Assembly (NCBI RefSeq): GCF_014137995.1
Contig: NZ_JACGWV010000002.1
Location: 930,001-994,000 of the forward strand
Length of the DNA: 64,000 nt
Direction of reading: 5' to 3'
Source of the DNA: Promicromonospora sukumoe
GTDB taxonomy: Bacteria; Actinomycetota; Actinomycetes; Actinomycetales; Cellulomonadaceae
The notes under the pieces were generated by a model that was not told the origin of the DNA, did not search any database, and was given only the letters and a program-made list of their open reading frames with translations. The position numbers and the translations under genes were made by a program. Shown here in pieces: positions 8,074 through 17,100 of this stretch; within the stretch, counting starts at the first letter, position 1, and the number at the start of each line of letters is the position of its first letter.

Positions 8074-8138
8074 GTTCTCGCCTTCTTGTTGCGCTGTTCG
8101 TAACAATCCAGTCTCGGAGTCTTGGCACAATAGCGGTC

Positions 8139-8783
8139 ATGAGCGGCATCTCTGTTCCGACGCCACAGCCGTACCCCGTCCACCCCGGCATGGAGACAGG
8201 TGACGCCAAGGAGGAGCTCCGTCGCGCGATCCGCGCCCAGCGTGGCCTGCGGTCCGCCCGACGGCGGGCAGAGGCGGCCTCGGCCCTCGCCGACGTCATC
8301 GAGTCCATTCCCGAGGTGCGCGACGCCGGGTGCGTCGCGGCGTACGCGGCCCGCAGCGCGGAGCCCGACATGCTGCCGCTCCTGGACCGGCTGGCGGACC
8401 GCGGCGTCCGCGCGCTGCTCCCGGTGCTCGGCGCCGGCCTCGCGCGCGACTGGGCGGACTACACCGGCCCCGACGACCTGCTGGAGCGCGCTCCGGGCCG
8501 GCCGCCCGAGCCGGGCGGCCCCGCGCTGGGCACCGACGCCGTCAAGCTGGCCGACGTCGTCCTCGCGCCCGCCCTCGCCGTCGACTCCCGTGGGGTGCGG
8601 CTCGGGCAGGGCGGCGGCTGGTACGACCGCGCCCTGACCCACCTGCGGCCGGGCGCCAAGGTCGTCGCCGTCGTCTTCCCCGAAGAGGTGTACGACGCCG
8701 CGGACCACCCGCTGCCGCGCGAGGACCACGACATCCCGGTCCACGCCGTCGCGACCCCGGCCGACTGGCGCTGGCTGGGCTGA
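8139..8783 (+). CDS. 5-formyltetrahydrofolate cyclo-ligase
   Basis: This 214-residue protein matches the 5-FCL family, which converts 5-formyl-THF to 5,10-methenyl-THF using ATP. Visible marks are the N-terminal K/R-rich helix (KEELRRAIRAQRGLRSARRR), the central acidic segment, and the C-terminal folate-site motif GQGGGWYDRAL at about residue 151. A CACAAT element 7 nt before the ATG suggests leaderless transcription. ATG at 8190 is an alternative start that would remove an unconserved stretch of 17 residues. Confidence 0.9.
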   Translation: MSGISVPTPQPYPVHPGMETGDAKEELRRAIRAQRGLRSARRRAEAASALADVIESIPEVRDAGCVAAYAARSAEPDMLPLLDRLADRGVRALLPVLGAGLARDWADYTGPDDLLERAPGRPPEPGGPALGTDAVKLADVVLAPALAVDSRGVRLGQGGGWYDRALTHLRPGAKVVAVVFPEEVYDAADHPLPREDHDIPVHAVATPADWRWLG

Positions 8784-8843
8784 CGCCGGGCTGGTCGAGC
8801 AGGTCCGCCGGCCGAGCCAAACCGCCGGTCGAGCCAAACCGCT

Positions 8844-8887
8844 GGTCGAGCTTGTCGAGACCTGGTGAGGTCTCGACAAGCTCGACC
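8844..8887. repeat. Dispersed palindrome, copy 1 (GGTCGAGCTTGTCGAGACC arms)
   Basis: Perfect 19-bp arms at 8844-8862 and 8869-8887 enclose a 6-nt loop between the ends of two convergent genes. The same arm sequence recurs at 51513-51566 and, as a single arm with one change, at 48978-49000. It may act as a bidirectional terminator, but repetition at unlinked sites points to a REP/MITE-like family. Further GGTCGAGC fragments flank it (about 8790-8900). Confidence 0.8.
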
Positions 8888-8924
8888 GGCGAAGGCGCTC
8901 GACCGGCGAACGAGCCCGACGTCG

Positions 8925-11594
8925 CTACGGCGTCAGGGTCTGCTCGTCCTCCGACGCGCCCTCGACGGCCTCGGGGCTGAACGGCCACGGGAAGGTCTCC
9001 CCTGCCGCCCAGGCGCTGAGCTGGTCGTCGTAGTGCGGTGACGCCGGGTGCGCGGACGCGCCGGTCACGACCACCCAGGTGGAGGCGTCCAGGTCCGCGA
9101 GGTCCACGACCATGCGCATCGACGGGCCGGCGGTCACCTCGAAGCTGCCGCTGGCCGCGTCCCACGAGGTGGCGTTCACGATCGACGAGCCGCCGCCCAC
9201 CTTGACCGGCGCCGGGTTCATGTAGGTCGCGATCGGCGCCGGGATTCCGGGGCCGCCGAGCACGAGGTGCCGCAGCCGGAGCTGGTGCAGCGTGCCCCAC
9301 TGCCAGTCGCTGGTGTCCTTGCCGAGCTCGACCGTGAGGTCCTGGCGGGCGCTGACCAGCGCCTGCGTGAGGACCTGGTCACGGCTCTCGACGACGGCCA
9401 CCGTGGACTGGTCGTCCCAGAAGGCGTCGTTCGGGTCGTCGAGCATGCCCTGGATGACGGCGAGCCAGCGGCTGCCGCCGTCGGGCCACATGGACTCCGG
9501 GAGCTCGTCGTTGAACGTGGTGCGCAGCAGGTTGCGCCACACGGCCGCGAAGTAGGCCGCGGCGGCGGAGTCGGCGTCCATCGACTTGTCCCAGTCGGCC
9601 AGGAGCGCCTGGCCGTCCGAGTCGTAGCCGGCGGGGAGGTCCACCTCGAGCAGCACGGGCACCAGGGTGTCCGCGAACACGCTCCACTGGTCCATCTGGA
9701 ACTCGGACATGTCGGCGGCCGTGAGCTTGCGGCCCTCCGCGATCCGGTCCGAGATCAGGGTGCGGATGCGCTCGGAGCGGTACCCGTAGTCCCAGTCGCG
9801 GCTGATGAACGGCCCGTTGTCGCCCGGCAGCACGGCCTGGTTCGCCGCGACGATGAAGCCCTCCTTCGGGTCCACGACGCCCGGCATCTGCGCCGGGTCC
9901 ACGTAGCCGGTCCAGTCGTACCGGGGGTCCCAGCCGGGCCGCGGCCAGGTGCCGTCCGACTCGACGGCGCCGGGCACGACCGCGCGCACCGGGATCTTGC
10001 CCGGCGCCTGGTAGCCGATGTGCCCGTCCGTCGTCGCGTACACGATGTTCTGCGCCGGGACCTCGAACTTGGCGGCCGCCGCCTTCATGTCCGCGGGGGT
10101 CTTCGCCTTGTTCATGTCGAACACGGCGTCGGCGGTGTGGCCCGGCTCGAGCGCCGTCCACTGCAGCGAGATCTCGTACTGGCCCAGCTCGGTGCCGGTC
10201 TCGGTGGGCGAGCCGGCCACGGCGTCCATCTGCGCCTCGTCCATGACGGTCGACACGATCGGACCGTGCACGGTGCGCCGGACCTCCAGGTCGATGGGGC
10301 TGCCGCCGTCGACCCGGATCACCTCGGTCTCCTTCTCCATCGGGACCCACTTGTCCGCGCCACGCAGGTACGTGTCGTTGCGGACGCGCTCGATGAAGAA
10401 GTCGGTGACGTCGGCGCCCATGTTGGTCAGGCCCCAGGAGATGTCGGCGTTGTGGCCGATGATCACGCCCGGGAAGCCGGAGAAGGAGAAGCCCGACACG
10501 TCGAACGGGCACTCCGGGCCCACCTGGTTGCAGTGCAGGCCGACCTGCGCCCAGATGCCCGGGGCGGCGAGGTCGAGGTGCGGGTCGTTGGCCAGCAGCG
10601 GCTTGCCCGACTCCGTGTACTGCCCCGACACCACCCACGAGTTCGAGCCGGTGCCCTCACCGCGCGCGATCTGCACCGGCACGGCGTCGAGCGCCTTCTG
10701 CGCGGACTCCAGGGCGTCGGCCAGGCCGGCACTCTGGTACACCTCCTTGGTGGCGGACGCCGTCCCGGCGCCGGCCGGGGCGTTCGCCTGCGCGCCCGCC
10801 TCGGCGGGGTCGAGGATCGGCGCGTTGCCGGTGCCGGAGTACGCCGGGAACAGCTCCGCCACGCGCGACGCGTCGCCGAGGGTGCTGTACGCCAGGGCGC
10901 GGTCGAGCTCCTCGTCGTAGTTGCCGCGCAGGTCCCAGGCCATGGCCTTGAGCCAGGCGAGCGAGTCGATCGGGTCCCACGGCTCGGGCTCGTTCACCTC
11001 GACGCTGACGTCGAGCACCGTGTACTCCACGGCCGTCTCGCCGGGGCTGCGGTCCGCGAGGTAGGCGTTCACGCCGTCCGCGTAGGCCTGGAGGTACTGG
11101 CGGGTCGTGTCGTCGAGGATGTTGAACTCCTCCTCCGCGACGTGCCGCCAGCCGAAGGTGCGCGTGACCATGTCGGCCTGGATCGCGTCCTCGTTGTTGC
11201 CGACGAGCTCGGCCAGCCGGCCCGCGGTCACGTGACGGCGGTAGTCCATCTCGAAGAAGCGGTCCTGCGCGTGCACGTAGCCCTGGGCGCGGAACAGGTC
11301 CTCGGCGTTGTCCGCGTAGATCTGCGGCACGCCCTGGGCGTCGCGACTCACGCGGACGTCCGAGCTCAGCCCCTCGACCTGCACCTCCCCCGAGTACTCC
11401 GGGAGCGGACGGCGCCCGGTGAGCCAGCCGAAGGTCGTCACGGCGACCAGCGCCAGTACGACGACGATGGTCGTACCGACCAGGAACTGACGGACTCGTG
11501 TGGTGCGAGTCCGACGGCGCTTGGCGGGTCGCGCACCGGCGGAGGAAGCAGTTTCGGCGGGCTCGAGTGGCTCGGCGGGAGTGGTCGCGGACAC
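8925..11594 (-). CDS. Penicillin acylase-family (Ntn) hydrolase, membrane-anchored
   Basis: An 889-residue member of the penicillin amidase S45 family. After a basic N-terminus a membrane anchor spans about residues 35-58 (FLVGTTIVVVLALVAVTTFGW). The alpha-chain motif (AQDRFFEMDYRRHV) follows. Self-cleavage should expose Ser of GTGSNSWVVSG, the N-terminal nucleophile, followed by a DPHL segment typical of the beta chain. Natural substrates may be acyl-homoserine lactones or N-acyl compounds; none can be inferred. GTG at 11594 has TAGTCT 7 nt upstream, a leaderless arrangement; the much longer open frame upstream runs through the FmdB gene antisense and is not coding. Confidence 0.85.
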   Translation of the reverse strand: MSATTPAEPLEPAETASSAGARPAKRRRTRTTRVRQFLVGTTIVVVLALVAVTTFGWLTGRRPLPEYSGEVQVEGLSSDVRVSRDAQGVPQIYADNAEDLFRAQGYVHAQDRFFEMDYRRHVTAGRLAELVGNNEDAIQADMVTRTFGWRHVAEEEFNILDDTTRQYLQAYADGVNAYLADRSPGETAVEYTVLDVSVEVNEPEPWDPIDSLAWLKAMAWDLRGNYDEELDRALAYSTLGDASRVAELFPAYSGTGNAPILDPAEAGAQANAPAGAGTASATKEVYQSAGLADALESAQKALDAVPVQIARGEGTGSNSWVVSGQYTESGKPLLANDPHLDLAAPGIWAQVGLHCNQVGPECPFDVSGFSFSGFPGVIIGHNADISWGLTNMGADVTDFFIERVRNDTYLRGADKWVPMEKETEVIRVDGGSPIDLEVRRTVHGPIVSTVMDEAQMDAVAGSPTETGTELGQYEISLQWTALEPGHTADAVFDMNKAKTPADMKAAAAKFEVPAQNIVYATTDGHIGYQAPGKIPVRAVVPGAVESDGTWPRPGWDPRYDWTGYVDPAQMPGVVDPKEGFIVAANQAVLPGDNGPFISRDWDYGYRSERIRTLISDRIAEGRKLTAADMSEFQMDQWSVFADTLVPVLLEVDLPAGYDSDGQALLADWDKSMDADSAAAAYFAAVWRNLLRTTFNDELPESMWPDGGSRWLAVIQGMLDDPNDAFWDDQSTVAVVESRDQVLTQALVSARQDLTVELGKDTSDWQWGTLHQLRLRHLVLGGPGIPAPIATYMNPAPVKVGGGSSIVNATSWDAASGSFEVTAGPSMRMVVDLADLDASTWVVVTGASAHPASPHYDDQLSAWAAGETFPWPFSPEAVEGASEDEQTLTP

Positions 11595-11780
11595 GCAGTG
11601 GAGACTACCGTCCGCCCCAGGGCTTGGGTGAACGCGCTTGGGTGAACAGGCTCGAAAGATCCTGGGACTATCCCCCGCCGCTCGACCGTTACTATTGGCA
11701 CTCGGAAACCCCGAGTGCCAGGCCCCGGACCTATGAGCGCGCGACGCCCCGGCCGCCTGCGACGTCCCAGAGGAGTGCAC

Positions 11781-12146
11781 GTGCCCACCTACGCGTACCG
11801 GTGTGCCGACTGCGGCCACGCGTTCGACATCCACCAGGAGTTCAAGGACGAGTCGCTGACCGTCTGCCCCGAGTGCCAGGGCAGGTTGCGCAAGGTGTTC
11901 AGCTCCGTGGGCGTCACCTTCAAGGGCTCCGGCTTCTACCGCACCGACTCGCGTAGCACGTCGACCAGCAGCACGGTGAAGGCGGGCAAGTCGGAGTCTT
12001 CGGGCTCGGGCTCGGACTCTTCGTCCTCGGGCTCGTCGTCGAGCGACTCCGGTTCGTCCTCGTCCTCGTCGGGCTCCTCGTCTTCGTCGGGCTCGTCCTC
12101 GTCGTCGTCCAGCGGGTCGGGTTCGTCGAAGGCCGCCTCGTCCTGA
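11781..12146 (+). CDS. FmdB-type zinc-ribbon protein with a poly-serine tail
   Basis: The first 60 residues form the FmdB/regulatory zinc ribbon: PTYAYRCADCGHAFD with a second CPEC pair 25 residues later. The last 60 residues are almost only Ser with Gly and Asp. GTG at 11781 follows AGAGGAG. Family members are small and of unclear role, often near methionyl or formamide metabolism genes; no partner is indicated here except the downstream SAF and MscL genes, with which this family commonly neighbours in actinobacteria. Confidence 0.8.
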   Translation: MPTYAYRCADCGHAFDIHQEFKDESLTVCPECQGRLRKVFSSVGVTFKGSGFYRTDSRSTSTSSTVKAGKSESSGSGSDSSSSGSSSSDSGSSSSSSGSSSSSGSSSSSSSGSGSSKAASS

Positions 12147-12282
12147 TCGGGTCCCTCGACCGGCACGCCTGACGCCGTTCCAGGGGTTCGAGCGCGACCA
12201 CAGGGGCCGTTTTCGAGCCTCTGTGCACAGATTGCCCGACGGCGGCCCCGCGACCCCGCACCGGCTGCCTAACGTCGGCGGC

Positions 12283-13086
12283 ATGGGACTTCTCGACACG
12301 CTCGCCGCACCGCCCGCGCAGGCCGCGCCCGCCGCGGGGTTCGCACCAGCGGCACGCCACGAGGCGCCGCGCGGCTCCGGCTCGCGGATGCCGTCGCGGA
12401 TGCCGCGGACCCGGGAGGCGCGGTCGGTGCCGTCGCCGGCGTTCCGGCGGGCGCGGCGCATCCTGTGGCGCTGGCGGTTCGCGCTCGCCGCGCTGCTGTT
12501 CGGGCTGGCCGCCACCCTGACGGTGCACCTCCTGCGCCCGCCGCCGCCCCCGACGGTCGACGTCGCCGTGACAACCCGCTCCATAGCGCCCGGAACCCTG
12601 CTGAGCAGGGAAGACATCGAGATACGGGCCGTCGACGCCGACCTCGCCCCGCCCGGCGTGCTGCTCTCCTGGCGTGACCTGCTGGGCCGCGCCGCCGTCG
12701 TCGGGCTGCCGGCAGGCGCCCCGCTGCACGCCACGCTCGTGTCCGACGACGGCGTCTCCGCCGCGGCCCCGCACGGCACGGTGGTGGTCCCGGTCCGTCT
12801 GTCCGACGACGCCGTGGCCGACCTCTTGCGACCCGGCGACCGGGTGGACCTGCTCGCCGGGACGACGTCGAGCAGCGAGCCGGTCGGCGAGACCCGCTAC
12901 CTCGCCCGCGGTGCGCTGGTGCTGCCGGTCCCCGCCGCGCGCGAGCCGAAGGACGCCGGCGGGCTGCTCGGCGCGGCCCCGGACGGCGAGGGGCCCGTGA
13001 CGCTCGTCGCGGTGAGCCCCGACGACGCCCCGGAGCTCTCGGCGGTGTCTGGCTGGGGCTCGGTGACGGCGGTGCTGGTGCCGTGA
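12283..13086 (+). CDS. SAF-domain membrane protein (CpaB/RcpC-like)
   Basis: A 267-residue protein with a basic N-terminus, one membrane helix (about residues 64-84, FALAALLFGLAATLTVHLL), a Pro-rich linker and a SAF domain (VAVTTRSIAPGTLLSREDIEIRAV...). A second beta-rich region (VVVPVRLSDDAVADLLRPGDRVDLLAG) resembles the RcpC/CpaB fold of Flp-pilus assembly. No other pilus genes are visible, so the function remains open. TAACGT stands 7 nt before the ATG, suggesting a leaderless mRNA. Confidence 0.75.
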   Translation: MGLLDTLAAPPAQAAPAAGFAPAARHEAPRGSGSRMPSRMPRTREARSVPSPAFRRARRILWRWRFALAALLFGLAATLTVHLLRPPPPPTVDVAVTTRSIAPGTLLSREDIEIRAVDADLAPPGVLLSWRDLLGRAAVVGLPAGAPLHATLVSDDGVSAAAPHGTVVVPVRLSDDAVADLLRPGDRVDLLAGTTSSSEPVGETRYLARGALVLPVPAAREPKDAGGLLGAAPDGEGPVTLVAVSPDDAPELSAVSGWGSVTAVLVP

Positions 13087-13202
13087 TCGAAGCGGTCAAT
13101 GGCCGACTGCGCGTGCGTTGAACGGGATTTTCCACCACAATCCCCATCGAGGTTCCGGCCCACGCCGACCCACACCAACGTGAGAGAGATCCAGGGGAAT
13201 CA

Positions 13203-13655
13203 ATGCGTAACCTGCTCAACGGCTTCAAGGAATTCATCACCCGCGGCAACGTGCTCGACCTCGCGGTCGCCGTCGTCATCGGCGCGGCTTTCTCCGGAGT
13301 CATCAGCGGCCTCGTCGACGGCTTCATCATGCCGTTCATCGGGTGGCTCTTCGGCGCCCCCGACTTCACCGAGATCGCGTTCTACGTCCCGAACTGGCAG
13401 GGCGAGGAGACCAAGTTCCAGATCGGCCTGTTCATCCAGGGCCTGATCATGTTCCTGCTGATCGCGTCGGCGATCTACTTCTTCGTGATCATCCCGGTCA
13501 AGAAGCTGAGCGAGCTGCGCAAGAAGCCCGTCGAGGAAGAGGTCGTCGAGGAGGCCCTCGACGAGCAGACCGTTCTCCTCACCGAGATCCGCGACCTGCT
13601 CCGGGTCCAGGCCGGCGTGCAGTCGAGCCCGGCGTCGGACGCACGACCCAACTGA
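13203..13655 (+). CDS. mscL: Large-conductance mechanosensitive channel MscL
   Basis: A 150-residue MscL: N-terminal amphipathic helix (NGFKEFITRGNVLDLAVAVVIG region), TM1 with the A/G-rich pore lining (VIGAAFSGVISGLVDGFIMP), periplasmic loop, TM2 (about residues 78-100) and a charged C-terminal helix bundle. It opens under membrane tension to release solutes on hypo-osmotic shock. ATG at 13203 has AGGGGA upstream. It follows the SAF gene by 116 bp. Confidence 0.95.
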   Translation: MRNLLNGFKEFITRGNVLDLAVAVVIGAAFSGVISGLVDGFIMPFIGWLFGAPDFTEIAFYVPNWQGEETKFQIGLFIQGLIMFLLIASAIYFFVIIPVKKLSELRKKPVEEEVVEEALDEQTVLLTEIRDLLRVQAGVQSSPASDARPN

Positions 13656-13680
13656 GCCACCGGCTCTCTGAGGCAGCAGA

Positions 13681-13746
13681 GTGGTCGGTAGATGGTCAGG
13701 TGATCGGTAGTTCGAACTACCGATCACCTGACCATCTACCGACCAC
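13681..13746. terminator. 66-bp perfect palindrome after mscL
   Basis: The whole 66 bp reads as its own reverse complement, with 33-bp arms meeting at TTCGAA (13711-13716). A further partial copy of the right arm (AACTACCGATCACCTGG) follows at about 13751-13767. It sits just past mscL and before the end of a convergent small gene, so it probably ends transcription in both directions. Confidence 0.7.
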
Positions 13747-13792
13747 CCGGAACTACCGATCACCTGGCGCCGCCGATCACCCGTCGCCGGCG

Positions 13793-14035
13793 TCAGCCCC
13801 AGTGGGGCGGGACGTCGCGGCGGAGCTGCTCGTCGTTGGAGCCGTGACCGCCGTCCGCCGAGCTGCCCGGGCCGCCGTCGGCGCCCTCGCCCCAGCCGGA
13901 CGGGCGCTCGTCCGCGCTCACTCCGAGCACCGCCTCCCGCTCGGTCCCCCGTCGCACGGCACGCCGCGGACCCCGCCGCCGGGCCGCCGACCCTGACGCC
14001 GCGGGATCGGCCGGAAGTTTCTCGGACTCACTCAC
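13793..14035 (-). CDS. Small hypothetical protein
   Basis: An 80-residue charged protein, with an Arg-rich centre (SAARRRGPRRAVRR), a Gly/Asp-rich stretch and a C-terminus DEQLRRDVPPHWG. A tail of this type (D-x-x-L-x-x-D-x-PPHW) is familiar to me from small actinobacterial proteins of unknown role. The GTG start at 14035 has GACAAT 6 nt upstream, fitting a leaderless transcript. It converges on mscL. Confidence 0.6.
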   Translation of the reverse strand: MSESEKLPADPAASGSAARRRGPRRAVRRGTEREAVLGVSADERPSGWGEGADGGPGSSADGGHGSNDEQLRRDVPPHWG

Positions 14036-14063
14036 GACACCATTGTCGCCCGGCCGCCCACCG

Positions 14064-14135
14064 CCCTCGTTGAGTGCTGGATATTTGTCCTCTCGAAACG
14101 TTCCGAGAGGACAAATATCCAGCACTCAACGAGGG
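14064..14135. terminator. 32-bp-arm inverted repeat
   Basis: Arms 14064-14095 and 14104-14135 are perfectly complementary around the loop AAACGTTC. The repeat lies between the 3' end of the large gene (14153, minus strand) and the 5' end of the small minus-strand gene at 14035, so it should insulate the latter from read-through. Confidence 0.7.
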
Positions 14136-14152
14136 GTGGGGCGGGGGGCGGG

Positions 14153-17100
14153 TCAGTCGTCCAGGACCTGGGGGACGATCAGGTCCGCCGCCGGCGGGAC
14201 GCCCCCGGACAGGCCGACACGGGCGTCCCGCACGGCCAGGACCACGCGGCGCACGCGCTCCGCCTCGGCGTCGGGGTCCAGGAACGCGGCCGCGGACCAC
14301 ACCTGCGCCACGACCCAGCCGAGCCGTTCGAGCCGCTCGGCGAGCTGCCGGTCGCGCACCCGGATGGAGGGCTCGGCCACGTACGCGGCGTCGTCGGTCA
14401 GCACGCCCACGAGCAGCTCCCCCGGCAGGTCCGGGTGCCCGACCGCGAGCGGGATGCGGTCGCCGCCGGGCAGCCCGTAGTCGGTCTCGACCACGAGGCC
14501 CGACCGCCACAGCCGCTCCCCCAGGTCCACGACGAGCCGGTCCACGGACCGCGCCACGTCCACGCCGTTGCCGATCTCGACCTGGTCCGCGAGCCCCGAG
14601 CGCTCCTCCGCGAAGGACAGCACCCGTGCCAGCATCTTCGGCCCGGGCCCGCGCAGCCTCTCGGGGTCCAGGTCGGACGCCGGGAAGCAGGACACGACGT
14701 GCAGCCGCTTGCGCGCCGCCCCCAGCGAGCCGAGCAGCATCGCGTCGCCGCCGCCCTCGCCGAGCACGCCGAACCGGTGCAGCACGCGGCCGTGCGGCGT
14801 CCGCCCGAAGCCGAGGGTGAGCACGATCGTGTCGCGCGCCAGGCCGGCCACGCCGGTCACGTCGGCGACCACCACGGGCTCGGGGCGTGAGCCCGCGAAG
14901 AACGGCGCCAGCGCCGGGTTCGCACGAACCTCGGCGAGCAGCCGCTCGCGGATGCGGTCGGCGTGCGCGGCCGTGACGGTCACGATGCCGAAGGTCTCCT
15001 CGGGCCGGGTCATCGCGTGCTCGATCGCGAGGTCCACGACCCGCTCCACCTCGGCACTCGTCGACTCGACGGTGCCGGAGACCGGGTCGGGCATGCCGGT
15101 CCCGTCCACGAGCGAGAAGTGCACCAGGGCCTCGGTGCGCGGCAGGGGCGCGGGGCGCATGATGCCCTCGTACCCGTGCTCGGCCAGCAGGCCCGTCAGT
15201 CGCGGGTCGCGCCGGGCGGGCTCGGGCTGGAGCGTCACGCGGGGCAGCAGCCGCGCGAGGTCGCGCACCGCGGTGCCCGACGCCGACCGCGGGTCGCCGA
15301 CCACGACGATCTGCCGGCCGCGCGCCAGCGCGGGCACGACCACCTCGACCGGCACGTGCTGCACGGCGTCGAGGATCACCAGGTCGGCGCTCTTCTCGGC
15401 GGGCAGCAGGTGCGGCACCATCGTCGGCGTGGAGACCCAGGTGGGCCGCAGCCGGCGCACGGTCGAGCCGTGGCCCTTGACCAGGTCGCGCATCGAGGTC
15501 AGGCCACCGCCGACCAGCGTCGCGTAGAGCGCCTCGGCGTCCTCCCGCTCGTCCCGCATGGCCGCGCCGAGGTGCGCGCGCACCGCCGCCCGGACGGGCG
15601 CGGACAGCGATCCGACGTGCCGCCGGTCGAGCTCGCGGAACCGGCCCGAGAGGGCGTCCAGCCCGGCGCCGTCCTGCCCGGCGAGGTCCGGCTCGACGGC
15701 CAGGATCTGCTCGAACACCGACGACCACCATGACAGCTCCAGCTCGGGGCCCACGAGGTCGACCTCGACCCGGCGCTCACCGAGGTCATCGACCAGCTCG
15801 CCGAGCCCGGCCGCACGCAGGCGCCGCAGCACCGCCGTCCGCTCGGGGAGCGGGACCAGGGCCTCCTGCGTCTCGGACAGCGCGGCGAGCCGCTGGACCA
15901 GCGCGAACAGGTCGAGATCGAGCAGGTCGCCGCCCGCCTGCGAGGAGCGCAGCACGGGTTCGAGCGCCTCGAGGTCGATGCGCACCGCCTCGTACGTCTC
16001 CTCCACGCCCGCGAGGCCCTCGGGGAGCGTGGGCCAGCCGCCGCGCGGGCACTGCGCCTGCCAGACCTCGCGCTGCCGCTGCACCTCGACCAGGGCCGCG
16101 TGCATGTCGGGCACGCGGACGCCGGGCCGCACCATCTCGCGGGCGCGCCGCTTCAGCCGGCGTCGCTCCAGCCAGCCCATCTCGGTGCCCTGGTCGGCGC
16201 GCTGCTTGCGCGACGCCGTGGCCTGGACCATGTCGGCCGCGGTTCGCTCGAAGACCATCGGCTGGAACACGTCGAGCGTGCCCCGCATGCCGCCGAGCAT
16301 CGCGAGCTGCTCGCCCCACTGCCGCGCCGTCGACGCCTCGACCAGGCCCGTCACCTTCGATACGTATTCGATCTGCTTGCGCAGCTCCGGCAGCGTGTGC
16401 TCGCCCAGGCGGGTCACGCGGGCGAGGGCCGAGCGCGCGTCGTCGTCCGTGAGGATGTGCGCGCCGAACCACGGGCTCGACGACGACTTAAGCGTGAACG
16501 CCCCGAGCTCGGCCGCGCGTTCGAGGTCGGCCGCGAGCTCCGCCCGGCGCTCGGCGGGCAGGGCGAGCACCGAGTCCGAGCCGAGCCGCACGCGCGTGGC
16601 CGGCGCGGGCCGCTCCGACGTCAGCCGGGCCAGCGCCTGGAGCGCGTCGTACGCGGAGACCCGCCACGGCTCGCGCACCCGGTGCAGCGCCCCGATGTAG
16701 CCGGCGAGCTGCGCCCGCGAGCCGATGAGCGCGTCCCGGACCCGGGCGACCTCGTCGGCGTCGATGCGCTCCTGCGCGGGGGCCATCGCCTCCAGCAGGC
16801 GGCGCGACGTCGAGGTGCGCCAGGTCGGCACGGGCGCGATGTCGAGCAGGAGCCCGCCCAGGCCGAGCGTGTCGAGCCGGGCGGCCAGCGCGTCCGCGGC
16901 CCGGCGGTGCCCCGGCACGTACAGCACGGACCGGCCGCTGGCGTTCGCCTCGGCGACGACGGCGGAGAGCGTGCCCGCGACGTCGGACCCGACCGGGGCG
17001 TCGACGAACAGGTGGCTGCCCGTCGCGAGCGCGTCCACGACGTGCCGCTGGTGCGGGTCGAGGTCGCCGACGCCGCGCTCGTGCGCCGGGTCGGCGTCGC

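Noticed and set aside
11936..12166. Acidic minus-strand ORF (DEDEPDED-like)
   Set aside because: It is the antisense of the poly-serine codons of the FmdB-type gene.
11595..12779. Upstream extension of the penicillin-acylase frame
   Set aside because: It is antisense to the FmdB and SAF genes and GTG 11594 has a leaderless -10 element.
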